Shown one piece after another: positions 52,878 to 61,522 of a stretch of 64,000 nucleotides of DNA. The DNA is from Anaeromyxobacter dehalogenans 2CP-C (lineage in GTDB: Bacteria; Myxococcota; Myxococcia; Myxococcales; Anaeromyxobacteraceae). Each line of letters begins with the position of its first letter. Position 1 is the stretch's first letter. The translations under genes were made by a program, and so were the position numbers. Where the stretch lies: contig NC_007760.1 of the NCBI RefSeq assembly GCF_000013385.1, positions 4,376,001 to 4,440,000 of the forward strand, written 5' to 3'. The notes under the pieces are model-generated. The model did not search any database and was not told the DNA's origin. It saw nothing but the letters and a program-made list of their open reading frames with translations.

Positions 52878-52969
52878 GGAAAGGTGGCCGAGAGGCCGAA
52901 GGCGCTGGTTTGCTAAACCAGTATACGGGGTGACCTGTATCGAGGGTTCGAATCCCTCCCTTTCCGCCA
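52878..52969 (+). tRNA. tRNA-Ser(GCU)
   Basis: Acceptor GGAAAGG, encoded CCA at 52967-52969. Anticodon loop TTGCTAA gives GCT (52912-52914). Long variable arm (TATACGGGGTGACCTGTAT) marks a class II serine tRNA. 27 bp after the first tRNA, same transcript. Confidence 0.97.
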
Positions 52970-53042
52970 ATCTCGCAGCACCGCAGGACCCGCAGCACCG
53001 CAGCACCCCGCCCTCCCTGGGCGGCACAACCGAATAGGCTTT

Positions 53043-53119
53043 GCGCCCTTAGCTCAGTTGGATAGAGCGTCGGACTACGAATCCGAAGGCCAGAGGTTCA
53101 AATCCTCTAGGGCGCGCCA
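53043..53119 (+). tRNA. tRNA-Arg(ACG)
   Basis: Acceptor GCGCCCT/AGGGCGC, encoded CCA at 53117-53119. Anticodon loop CTACGAA gives ACG (53077-53079), the A34 form usually deaminated to inosine. T-loop GGTTCAAATCC. Its 3' end borders the defence island, making it the likely integration landmark. Confidence 0.97.
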
Positions 53120-53129
53120 GAATCGAAGG

Positions 53130-53160
53130 CCCCGCAGGCAGTCGGCTGCGGGGTCTTCGT
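53130..53160 (+). terminator. Hairpin terminator of the tRNA operon
   Basis: Perfect 8-bp stem CCCCGCAG/CTGCGGGG (53130-53153, 8-nt loop) followed by TCTTCGTATTTCT, a weak T-rich tail. Begins 11 bp after tRNA-Arg. Confidence 0.7.
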
Positions 53161-53263
53161 ATTTCTGCCCACCCCGCCGTCCATTTCGTCGTTACCCAGA
53201 TCGGTCTTCGAATGCGCGCCAGCCACTCTGCGCACCAGGACCCCTGCTGGTCCGGGGCAACAG

Positions 53264-54516
53264 CTACGATGAGAGCTCGTCGAGCAGCGCCGTGAGGACA
53301 TGCTCCTCCAGCACAGCCCGACCGTTTTCACGCATTGCTGCAACGAGCTCGGCGTCCCAGCCCGCCGAAGCTGCGCCCACTGCCCCAAGAATGGGACCAC
53401 TTGGCGAGGCTGCCGAACCCGCCCGGTAGTCGGTCACCCCCATCCGCCACGGTGACGCCCCAACGACGGCAGCGAGCTGTCCCACGATCCGCAACCCGGC
53501 CCAATCGAAGTCGGCGTGCGCGAGTAAGCGAGCGCCGCCGGCCGCGAGCCCGCGCAGGAGTTCCAGCGCCGCGGTCGAGGGGACTCCCTCGGCGCAGACG
53601 AGCGCAGCGCACCGTCCGCCGAGCGCATCGGCGGCCGCCTCCACGACGGAAGGGTTTTCGCAAACGTGCACTGTCGTGCCGGGATCGACGCGTAGTACCG
53701 CGCGCTTCACCTCGCGCAGCGTCAGCCGACGCGGCTCGCCGGCATCGGCTGACCTGCGAAGCTGCTCCGCGATCCATCCGTCCCGAGGACGGACTCCGAG
53801 TACGAGCACATCCGAAGACAGCGCATCGCAGTCGATCCCAACCTCGCGCCAAAGCGCGCGCCGTCCCGCGGCGGAGGTGGGCGCCTCATCCGTCCCAGCG
53901 ACCGCGGCTGCGGCCTGAAGCACGAGCCCGCCGAGCGGCGTTCCCGCGTCGAGCCGTGCGCGTCGCCAGCGGTTCGAGCCGCGAACACGGCCAGCAACTC
54001 TCCCCCAGCCGGGAGCGCTCGCGCGACGGTCAAGGCCGCTCCGAGCAGGGTGGAAGGCTCGAGCCCCGCCGTCCCGGCGGCCCGCGCAACACCGCCGTTG
54101 GCGCGAACCCGATCGAGCCATCGGCAGAGATCCTCGCGGCCTTCGCCGCGGCATGCGCTGAACGCGTCAGCCCACATCCGCTCCCGCTCGCCGCGCGCGT
54201 TGCGCCGCTCAGCCGAACGATCGCGCAGGGGGCCACCCATCGCCTCGAGTACTTCGCGCAGTGACGCCGCGACGGCGCTCTCGCGGAATGCCTTGTCGAG
54301 CCGGTCGAGGTCGAGCCGGTACCTCCCCTCCGGTGCCCGGGGAAGCCCGAGAACGCCGGCGAGGACGTTCCGCTGCTCCGGGTCCATCTCCTCGAGCGTG
54401 ACCGACCGCGCGGCCCCGCCCGCAGCCTCGACGCGAGCACGCACCACGGCGAGGAGCCGCGTGTACCCGGGAGCCGCGAGGAGGGCGCGGATCCGCGCGT
54501 ATGCCGCGTCGCTCAC
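53264..54516 (-). pseudogene. jetD: Wadjet JetD (type II, DUF3323/DUF2399), frameshifted
   Basis: Topoisomerase-VI-like toprim nuclease subunit of the Wadjet plasmid-restriction system. Start GTG 54516 overlaps the jetC stop (GTGA). The reading frame is broken near 53953-53957. The upstream frame runs MSDAAYARIRALLAAPGYTRLL to FAARTAGDAH, and the downstream frame resumes as LDAGTPLGGLVLQAAAAVAGTD to the stop at 53264. One inserted base (a deletion repaired in GCGCACGGCTCG) would restore DAH-A-LDAGTPL, about 417 residues. Toprim motifs are intact in the second half: Glu in VHVCENPSVVEAA and DxD in LLAHADFDWAGL. Without a correction or frameshifting, the nuclease would be lost. Confidence 0.88.
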
Positions 54517-57500
54517 GACGCGTCCACCAGGACCCGCTCGCGGCCGTTCCAGAGGAACCACTCGGCGAAGACACCGCGCTGCCCCGGAACCCGTGACAAG
54601 TGATACGTGGAGAGTCCGTCCAGCTCCTCGTAGCAGCCCCACTCCTCGAATGACGTCATGACGAAGTCGAGGTCGAACTCGGCGAGCAGGCCCATGAGCT
54701 TGCCGCGCGTCGGCCGATCGATGCCCGCGAACGCCTCGTCGAGCGCGATGGCGCGCGGCGCGGTGGGGCCGGCCGAATCGTAGAAGGCCGCAGCCGCAGC
54801 GAAGAGCGGCAGGTGGAGCATTACCGCCTTCTTCCCGCCCGATCCGGCGGCATGCATCTTCTTGGTGAGCTTCACCCAGGGTTCTCCCGGAGCGTGGTGC
54901 TCGACGTGGAAGCGGTGCCAGCTCCGGTAATCGAGCACCTCGATGAGCCGGTCCTGGAGCGATCGCGTTCCCTCGCCCTCGCGCGCGGCGGCGAGCCTCG
55001 TCTCGAGGAACACCCGGAGCGCCTCGCGGTTCCGCTCGGACAGGAGCGTCCCCGACTTGAGGAAGAGCGGAACCGCCTCCCGTGCGTCCTCTTGGGCCAA
55101 CTCGTCGACGTGCCAGGCGAGCCGCACCTGCGAGCCCGCCGCCGTCGTGCGCGGAAGCAGCGCTTCGTTCATCCGGGCGACGAGCGCCGCCGCTTCGCGC
55201 AGGCGTGTTGCGAGGTGGTCGTGGGCCTCCCCCGAGAGGAACCGCTCGAGCAGCGTGCGCTCGTCTTCGGCGAGGAGGTCACGCCGCGAGGCCACGTCGG
55301 ACTCGACGTCCTCGACCATCGCCCGCGCCGGCCACTCGCGGCCTCCTGTCGCGAACACGTAGGCGAGCACGCCGTCGAGCTTCGCGGAGACGAGCCGCAC
55401 GTCCGGCGGCAACTGGTACATGAGCTCGTTTGCGCGCTTCACCAACCGATCCTCGGCCTTCTCCCGCTCCTCGGGCGTAGCGCCGTCGGCGACGCGGGCG
55501 TCGACCACGCGAGCCGTCTCAAGCGTAACAGTGAAGCTCGACAGGTCCGCGGGGGCGTCGAGCGCCGCTGCCGTGAGGAGGCCGACCCGGGCCAGCGCTT
55601 CGAACGCCCGCGCGGCCTCCTGCCGTGCCCCATCGCGCGTCGAGACCACCTTCTCGGCACTCTCGGCCGCGGTACGGAACGCACCCCTTGCCTCGTGCGC
55701 ACCCGGGAGCGCGCGCTCGGCCGTGGCCCGCTCGGTGTCCACTGCCTGGAGCCGCCCTCGGGTGTCAGCGAGCGCGGCCAGGAGCCCGTCCCGGTCCTTC
55801 CCGACAGTCTCGCGGAGCGCCTTCACCCGCGCCGCCGCGCCGGTCGCCTCGCTGGATGCGCCATCTGCCTCCCTTCGCGACCGCTCGGCACGCTGACTCG
55901 CTTCCTCGACGAACCTGGCGGCGCGGTCGCCCGCGGCCCTCGCCTTCCAGAGGTCGCCGGCCGCCCGGACGAGTTGCTCTGCCGCGTGCGACCAGGCTTC
56001 GGTCAGCCGCGCGAGCGCCTCGGGATCGCGCGCCCACGCCGCGAGCCCATACTCCGCCCCGGCACGATCGAGGCGCGATGCCGCATCCTCCGCCGCTCGC
56101 GTCGCGGCTGCCGCCGTTTGCTCGCCTTCGATGTGTCGCCCCCGCGCCGTTGCCACCGCCTCCGCGCTCGTGTCGACGCGCAGGCGAGCCGTAACGGCTA
56201 GCTCGCCGCCAGGAAGCGACGCGACCTCGCGCGCGAGTCGATCGGCGCGCTGGGCGATCGCGGTGACCGCCTGGTCGAACGCACCGATGTGCGCGTCCAA
56301 AGCGACGATCTTCCCAGTGAGCTCGTCGAGCCGGCGCGCTCGGGCCAGCTCGCGCGAGGTTTCGCCCACCCAGTCGGTCACTTCCTTTGCGTAGGCGCCC
56401 GCTGCCGGGCCGAGCCGCCAGCGACCATCCGGCGAGACCCACGCCGCCGTGTCCGGGCCGGGATCCGGGTCGGCCGCACCAACGAGCGCCACCGCCGCTA
56501 GGACCTCGGCTACGCGCCGGGCATCTACGCCGCCCGCGGGCGTCGGGACCAGGACGTCGGCCAATGTTCGGCTCGTCCGGACGTGGGCCGGACCTGGCCG
56601 CAGGATCGTGTCGTGGGTGCGCGCATCGAGTAGCACGCCGTCCGGCTCGACCCAGGCGTCGAGGAGCCCAGAGGCCTCGAGCGCCGCCTCGAGCCCGGCC
56701 CGCTCGTCGGAGGTCTCGACGGCTGGCGCGAAGTCGCAGAGCAGGTACAGCGGCGCGCCCGGCCTTTGGACGGGCCGGGGCTCGCGCCAGTTTGGGGGCG
56801 CGGGGTCGACGTGTGGCCGGGCCGCGAGCGCGTCGCGCTCCGCGCGGAGGCGGCCGGCGTCCCCGACGAGGACGTCGCGCCTGGAGACGACGCCCGCCCG
56901 TTCCTCCTCGATCTGCCGGCGCCGCGGCGCCGCGACGGCCTCGACGGCGACCCGAAGCGCCTCGGGCGCGGCGCCGCCGTCGTCGCTGCGAGGCTGCGGT
57001 AGGGCCTCGCGCGAGAGGACCTCCAGCGACGCGGTCCACCTCCCCACATCGTGCACCCACTCAGCCTCGGCCGCGTCTCGTGCCTCCTCGGCCTTGCGCA
57101 GCCGCTCGCGCGCGTCCTCGAGGAGGGCGGCCAAGTCGCGGGCGCGAGCGTCGGCCCGCCTCGCGGTAGACAGGGCGTCATGGTGCGCGGCGGAGAGCTG
57201 GCGCAGCCGCCCGAGGACGTCCTCCCGAGCCTCGCGCGCGGCGCCCAGCGCCCCGCCGGCCTCGGCCACATCTCCCTTCGCCGCGAGGGCGTCCACGGCG
57301 CCATGTGCCGCCGCGAGCGCCGCCTCTCGCGCACGCTCGAGACCGGAGGTGCGTGCGAGTTCGAACACTAGGGCGAGCCGGTTCACCTCCGTGGCGGAAT
57401 CCGCGGCCGTCTGGCGAGCGGTCCGCTCGGATTGGACGTCCTCGTCGAGCCGCCGCGCGGCCGACCGCTCGCGCTCGAGCGCCGCGGCGGCATCCGCTTC

Positions 57501-58556
57501 CGCCCGATCCAGGTCCTGGACCGCCCGGTACGCATCCGAGCCCTCCAGCGCCCGCCGCCGCTCTTCCAGCTCCTGCCGTTGCTCACTCAGCTTTCGGAGC
57601 CGATCCTCGAGCTCCGCGCAGTGCGCGGCCGCCTCGTCGCGGGCTGAGGCCTTCTCGCGCGCCTCGGCGCGGGCGGCATGGTAGGCGCTCTCTGCGCGGG
57701 TGAGTTCCAGTGCGCGCCCGCGGGCGGCGGCGCGGGCGTGCGCTCGGTGAACGTTCTCGAACCCCCGCAGGGATTCGAGGAGCACCTCGCGAGACTCGAG
57801 GTCGGACCGATGGTGATCGAGCCGCTCGAATCCCTCCGCGATGGGACCGATGACGGTCCGATCGAGCGGCGGCAAGCTAGCCGACAGGAAGCGCGAGAGC
57901 TGCTCGAGGTCGAGCATCTTGGAGAGCTGCGGCCGCCGAAGTTGGAGGAGGGTCTCGACGAGTGCGTCGTACTGCTCGTCCGGAATCCCGAAGAGCCGGG
58001 CGTTCACCGTGCGGCGATAGTCCGATCCGCGCTCGAACACCTGACCTGCCGCTCCCAGCGCCTCGACGAGCTGCGCCCGCGTGAGGGGCGTCCCCTCTAC
58101 AACCAACGTGAGCGGATCGTCCACGCGAAGCGAGGTCGTGAAGAACCACGGATCCACGTCCGGCGAGCTGCGGCGGGCGCGCAGGCCGCAACCCAGCGTC
58201 AGGAACTCGATCGCTCCGGGATCGGCTTGCCGCCCGAGCTCGAGCCAGACGTAGCCGGTACGGCTCTGCTGCTCGGGGTCGGCCTCGTTGAGGAGGTTCC
58301 AGCGCATCGGCCGCGCGGTCGACCCGAATGGATCGAGCCGCTGCGGCGCGAGGTCCGCGTCGAGGAGGAACGGGAAGAGCAGCTCCATCGCCTTCGTCTT
58401 CCCCGCCTCGTTCTGGCCGCGCAGGAGAATCCGCCCGCGCTCGAAGACGAAACGACGGTCGTCGTACTCCCAGACGTTCTGAATGCCGCCCCGGAGGAAG
58501 GTCCAGCGCGCTCCCGCAGGGAGCGGCAACAGCTCCGGTCTGGCAGCTCGGGTCAT
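54513..58556 (-). CDS. jetC: Wadjet JetC (type II, TIGR02680), SMC-like ATPase
   Basis: 1347 residues from ATG 58556 (ATGA overlap with jetB). An SMC/MukB-like condensin ATPase. N-terminal Walker A LLRGQNEAGKTKAMELLFPF (about residue 40) and a long alternating-charge coiled coil (AEARDEAAAHCAELEDRLRKLSEQRQELEERRRALE and onward) with a central non-coil, hinge-like part. At the C-terminus are ABC signature-like AAGSGGKKAVMLHLPLFAAA and Walker B/D-loop APRAIALDEAFAGIDRPTRG. In Wadjet the JetABC motor extrudes plasmid DNA and triggers JetD cleavage. Intact and full-length. Confidence 0.93.
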   Translation of the reverse strand: MTRAARPELLPLPAGARWTFLRGGIQNVWEYDDRRFVFERGRILLRGQNEAGKTKAMELLFPFLLDADLAPQRLDPFGSTARPMRWNLLNEADPEQQSRTGYVWLELGRQADPGAIEFLTLGCGLRARRSSPDVDPWFFTTSLRVDDPLTLVVEGTPLTRAQLVEALGAAGQVFERGSDYRRTVNARLFGIPDEQYDALVETLLQLRRPQLSKMLDLEQLSRFLSASLPPLDRTVIGPIAEGFERLDHHRSDLESREVLLESLRGFENVHRAHARAAARGRALELTRAESAYHAARAEAREKASARDEAAAHCAELEDRLRKLSEQRQELEERRRALEGSDAYRAVQDLDRAEADAAAALERERSAARRLDEDVQSERTARQTAADSATEVNRLALVFELARTSGLERAREAALAAAHGAVDALAAKGDVAEAGGALGAAREAREDVLGRLRQLSAAHHDALSTARRADARARDLAALLEDARERLRKAEEARDAAEAEWVHDVGRWTASLEVLSREALPQPRSDDGGAAPEALRVAVEAVAAPRRRQIEEERAGVVSRRDVLVGDAGRLRAERDALAARPHVDPAPPNWREPRPVQRPGAPLYLLCDFAPAVETSDERAGLEAALEASGLLDAWVEPDGVLLDARTHDTILRPGPAHVRTSRTLADVLVPTPAGGVDARRVAEVLAAVALVGAADPDPGPDTAAWVSPDGRWRLGPAAGAYAKEVTDWVGETSRELARARRLDELTGKIVALDAHIGAFDQAVTAIAQRADRLAREVASLPGGELAVTARLRVDTSAEAVATARGRHIEGEQTAAAATRAAEDAASRLDRAGAEYGLAAWARDPEALARLTEAWSHAAEQLVRAAGDLWKARAAGDRAARFVEEASQRAERSRREADGASSEATGAAARVKALRETVGKDRDGLLAALADTRGRLQAVDTERATAERALPGAHEARGAFRTAAESAEKVVSTRDGARQEAARAFEALARVGLLTAAALDAPADLSSFTVTLETARVVDARVADGATPEEREKAEDRLVKRANELMYQLPPDVRLVSAKLDGVLAYVFATGGREWPARAMVEDVESDVASRRDLLAEDERTLLERFLSGEAHDHLATRLREAAALVARMNEALLPRTTAAGSQVRLAWHVDELAQEDAREAVPLFLKSGTLLSERNREALRVFLETRLAAAREGEGTRSLQDRLIEVLDYRSWHRFHVEHHAPGEPWVKLTKKMHAAGSGGKKAVMLHLPLFAAAAAFYDSAGPTAPRAIALDEAFAGIDRPTRGKLMGLLAEFDLDFVMTSFEEWGCYEELDGLSTYHLSRVPGQRGVFAEWFLWNGRERVLVDAS

Positions 58557-59761
58557 GGGCGGCCTCCCGTCATCGTCTCCCGGGGCGCAAAGCGCGCCGC
58601 CGCTGGTCTCGCCACCACGCCGCCGTCCGGGAGCATCGCGGCGAGGCCGAAGCCGACGAGAAGGCGAACCGCCTCTCGCGCGAGCGCCTCGGCGCCGGCG
58701 TCGGAGCGATCGAACTCCTTGGACCACCGGCCCGCGTGCTCCGCCTGGAGCACCTGGATCCGCGCTACGACCGCCCGCCAGAGCACGCCAGGCGGCGGCT
58801 GCGCAGGGTGGAGCCGACGTCCCTCTCGCGCCTCGTCGGCGAGCCATTCGCAGAGGAGTAGCGCAGCGTGCTTAACGGTCGAGCCGCCGTCCGGGAATGC
58901 GGTGTCGGCGAGCGCGCCGGAGGTATCGATCGCGGCGAGCCCCTCGGCCCGGCGCTCGACGACGAGGCCCGCGTCGCGCTCGAGCCGCTCGTAAAGAAAG
59001 CCGCTCCCAGCCGCGAGCCACTCCCGGGCACGCGGCGAGAGGTCGTCCCTGTAGGCGACCGGATCGTCGAGCAGGCGGCGGAAGACCTCGTGCCGCCCTG
59101 CCGCGCGATCCCCTTCCTCGGTCCCGGCGCGCTCCTCCTCGGCCATATGTGCAGCGTTCGCGGCGAGGGCCGGCGGACGCGGGGCCGAGAGGAGGCGAGC
59201 GAGGAGCCGCTCCCGGACGTCGTAGAGCGCGTCACCGGACGCGCGGTCGCGAACGTACCGCTCGGCGTCTCCGTCCTTGAACACGACGACGCCCAGCTCC
59301 CCGAGCAGGCGCAGCACGTCCACGAAGGCGTGGCGCTCGGTGGAGCTTTCCGGGTCGAATGGCGCCAGCGCCACGTCTTCGAGCGACAGCTCGCGAACGC
59401 GCTCGGCGAGCCTCGCAAGGGTGACCTGTGCCCCCTCGCCGTCGAGCGCCGCGAGCGCGAGGGAGAAGAGCACGTACCGGCGACGGTCGAACGGCCCCTT
59501 CCCCGGCGCGCCCGCGGGCCGGGTGGGATCGGGGCGGACCGGCCGCTTGAGGAGTCGCGCGTGGCGACCGCCCGCGTCCACAACGAGGGTCCACCCTGCG
59601 TGATCGGCGAACCAGCGCGCGAGCTCGCCACGGTGGCGCACCACGGACGCGAAGGTCTCCGGGTCCTGGTCCGCGACGAGGAGCGGCCGAGCGAGGAGCA
59701 CGCGCAGCGCCGAGCGGCGTTCGGCCAGGGCCCGCTCGTCCCGGAGGCACACCGGGGTCAC
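58553..59761 (-). CDS. jetB: Wadjet JetB (type II, TIGR02678/DUF2398), MukE-like subunit
   Basis: 402 residues from GTG 59761 (GTGA overlap with jetA). Family sequence is clear: FASVVRHRGELARWFADHAGWTLVVDAGGRHARLLKRP near the start, RRYVLFSLALAALDGEGAQVTLARLAERVREL, LDVLRLLGELGVVVFKDGDAERYVRD, and C-terminal winged-helix region DTAFPDGGSTVKHAALLLCEWLADEAREG. DUF2398 proteins are the MukE-like partner bridging kleisin and ATPase. Sits in strict jetA-jetB-jetC-jetD order. Intact. Confidence 0.92.
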   Translation of the reverse strand: MTPVCLRDERALAERRSALRVLLARPLLVADQDPETFASVVRHRGELARWFADHAGWTLVVDAGGRHARLLKRPVRPDPTRPAGAPGKGPFDRRRYVLFSLALAALDGEGAQVTLARLAERVRELSLEDVALAPFDPESSTERHAFVDVLRLLGELGVVVFKDGDAERYVRDRASGDALYDVRERLLARLLSAPRPPALAANAAHMAEEERAGTEEGDRAAGRHEVFRRLLDDPVAYRDDLSPRAREWLAAGSGFLYERLERDAGLVVERRAEGLAAIDTSGALADTAFPDGGSTVKHAALLLCEWLADEAREGRRLHPAQPPPGVLWRAVVARIQVLQAEHAGRWSKEFDRSDAGAEALAREAVRLLVGFGLAAMLPDGGVVARPAAARFAPRETMTGGRP

Positions 59762-61350
59762 GTCCCCTCCCCCGACGTAGCGGTCCGCCGCGCCACCACC
59801 GGCACGACCTGGAGCGCATAATCGAGGCAGCGGAGCCGGCCAGCCGCGGTATCGACCAGCACCCAGGCCTCGTCCGGCGGCGGCGTGAGGACGATGTCGT
59901 GCCGCCCGTCGGCGGAGCGGGCCCGCCGCACGCCGGACGCGTGGCGGGGGGCGACCAGCGCCTCCTCGAGCAGCGCGAGCAACTGGGCCAACTCGTTCTC
60001 CGAGAGGACGCCCACCGCCGAAAGCCGCTGCGCACCTCGTCCTGCGAACCGGGAGAGCGCGGCGTCCAGCTCCTCCCGCTCGCGGCGCCGCACCGCCGCA
60101 ATCCAGGCGCGCCCATCCGAGAAATCGAGCGCCGCCGGCGTCCGGCCCGAGCGCGACACCGCTCCGTGCGTGCGCAGCCGGATGGGAACCTCGACGGGCT
60201 CGGCGTCCCACCAGGACGCATCCGGCCGAACGCGCTCGGGGTCCTCCTCCGCGAGCGCGAAGTGGCGAGCCGGGTAGAGACCGAAGGCGGTGGCCCACAG
60301 CGTGTGCGCCTCGTCGTCGCTCGAACAGGTCGCGAACCAGCGCGCGAGCGTGCGGAAGCTCGCGGCGCGGTCGACGGCGCGGGCGCGGTGCTCGACAAGC
60401 CGCTCCAGCGAGCGCGTGAGCTTCACGACCGCTCCTCGCGCTGCATCATGAAGCCGGTCGACGCGGGGGCGGGCGGCCCCGGCGGGCTGGAACCATGCGC
60501 GAATACCGTCCCAGTGCGAGCACTGGTCGGCAATCCACCGCTCGCGCGGATCCTCGCCGGGAGCGCCTGGTGGAAGGTCCGCAGCGGTGCTCGCCAGATC
60601 CAGGAATCGCTCCGTCCCGACCGCCTCGGCGCTTCGAAAGCGGAGGTCGATTTCGGGCCGGAGCCGGCGCAGGTCCCCGATGAAGCGGCCGAGATAGCCG
60701 AGGAGAGCGTGCTTGTGGCCCAGGAACTCGTCCGAGTCGAGCCGCTCCACCGTTGCCTGCCGGTCGAGCTCTGAGAGGAAGAGGTCCGCCTCGGCAGTGA
60801 GCGACTCGAAGCCGGCGCGGAGCCGGTGGAGGGCGCGGACGATCGCCGCTGCGTCCCCCGCCTCTACGCCGGTAGCGAGCGCCTCCAAGGCGTCCCGAAC
60901 CTCGGTGAGCATCGCCGTCTGGAGCGAGCCCGAGCGTCCAACGGTCTCTTCGACCTCGACGACGGCGCGGTGCGCCGCCTCGCCGGCCGGCGTTAGGCGG
61001 TAGAGAAAGCGGCGGCGGTAGAAGTCCTCGACGCGCGCGACCGCGCCGGTGTCGTGGGAGCGCTGGAGGTTGCCCCAGGCCACGAGCTGCTCGAGGTGCG
61101 CGTCGAGGTGACGCTCGCGGTCCGCGTCGGCTGGACGCTCGAAGAAGAGCGCGAGGCGAGCGATCCCGTCGCGCACGTCCGCGGGGCGGAGCTCGATTTG
61201 ATAGTGCTCGCGGGCCCGCGCGAACACCTCGATGATCGCGCGGTAGTTCGGCGCATTCTCAGCCGCGGCGACGTAGCGGAACACCGAGACGGCGTCGAGG
61301 AGCCGCGGCTCGCGTGATAGCGGATCGCTGGGAATGCTTCCGATGGGCAC
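59758..61350 (-). CDS. jetA: Wadjet JetA (type II, TIGR02677/DUF2397), kleisin-like subunit
   Basis: 530 residues from GTG 61350, preceded by GGGGGAG as Shine-Dalgarno. The N-terminus is a winged-helix region (LLDAVSVFRYVAAAENAPNYRAIIEVFARAREHYQIELRPADVRDGIARL). Then a helical middle (VEVEETVGRSGSLQTAMLTEVRDALEALATGVE, FIGDLRRLRPEIDLRF) and a C-terminal winged helix (LSENELAQLLALLEEALVAPRH, VLTPPPDEAWVLVDTAAGRL). DUF2397 corresponds to the MukF/kleisin role in type II Wadjet. First gene of the operon, divergent from the dGTPase gene with about 170 bp between starts. Confidence 0.92.
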   Translation of the reverse strand: MPIGSIPSDPLSREPRLLDAVSVFRYVAAAENAPNYRAIIEVFARAREHYQIELRPADVRDGIARLALFFERPADADRERHLDAHLEQLVAWGNLQRSHDTGAVARVEDFYRRRFLYRLTPAGEAAHRAVVEVEETVGRSGSLQTAMLTEVRDALEALATGVEAGDAAAIVRALHRLRAGFESLTAEADLFLSELDRQATVERLDSDEFLGHKHALLGYLGRFIGDLRRLRPEIDLRFRSAEAVGTERFLDLASTAADLPPGAPGEDPRERWIADQCSHWDGIRAWFQPAGAARPRVDRLHDAARGAVVKLTRSLERLVEHRARAVDRAASFRTLARWFATCSSDDEAHTLWATAFGLYPARHFALAEEDPERVRPDASWWDAEPVEVPIRLRTHGAVSRSGRTPAALDFSDGRAWIAAVRRREREELDAALSRFAGRGAQRLSAVGVLSENELAQLLALLEEALVAPRHASGVRRARSADGRHDIVLTPPPDEAWVLVDTAAGRLRCLDYALQVVPVVARRTATSGEGT

Positions 61351-61433
61351 GTCTCCCCCGCTGTGAAGAGGGGACCTTAGATCGGGGGGGCGGACACCGA
61401 TATCGTTTCTCTTCGCTACTGGGCTGCCTTGTG

Positions 61434-61487
61434 CGTTCGTGTACATCGCGAACGGGAACCAAGGCGAGGTACACTGTTCGCGAACAG
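61434..61487. promoter_or_regulatory. Paired palindromes between jetA and dGTPase genes
   Basis: Two related inverted repeats: CGTTCG-(9 nt)-CGAACG at 61434-61454 and the perfect CTGTTCGCGAACAG at 61474-61487. A plus-strand -10-like TACACT (61470-61475) abuts the second, which would cover the dGTPase transcription start. Sharing the GTTCG/CGAAC half-site, they look like two binding sites of one repressor controlling one or both divergent units. No regulator gene is visible beside them. Confidence 0.55.
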
Positions 61488-61522
61488 GCACGTTACGTCA
61501 AGGCGCGCGGGAGGGAGACGGA

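Noticed and set aside
52209-52916. 235-residue ORF spanning the repeats and tRNA-Ser
   Set aside because: It overlaps a repeat and a tRNA gene and has shadow-like Arg/Pro composition.
53043-53160. att-site duplication of the tRNA-Arg 3' end
   Set aside because: No second copy of the tRNA 3' end was noticed between 53160 and 64000. The far boundary may lie outside the window, so no attachment site is claimed.
53264-54642. Two separate overlapping genes instead of one jetD
   Set aside because: The two frames together reconstruct one continuous DUF3323/DUF2399 protein with a single one-base break; neither half has an independent start region.
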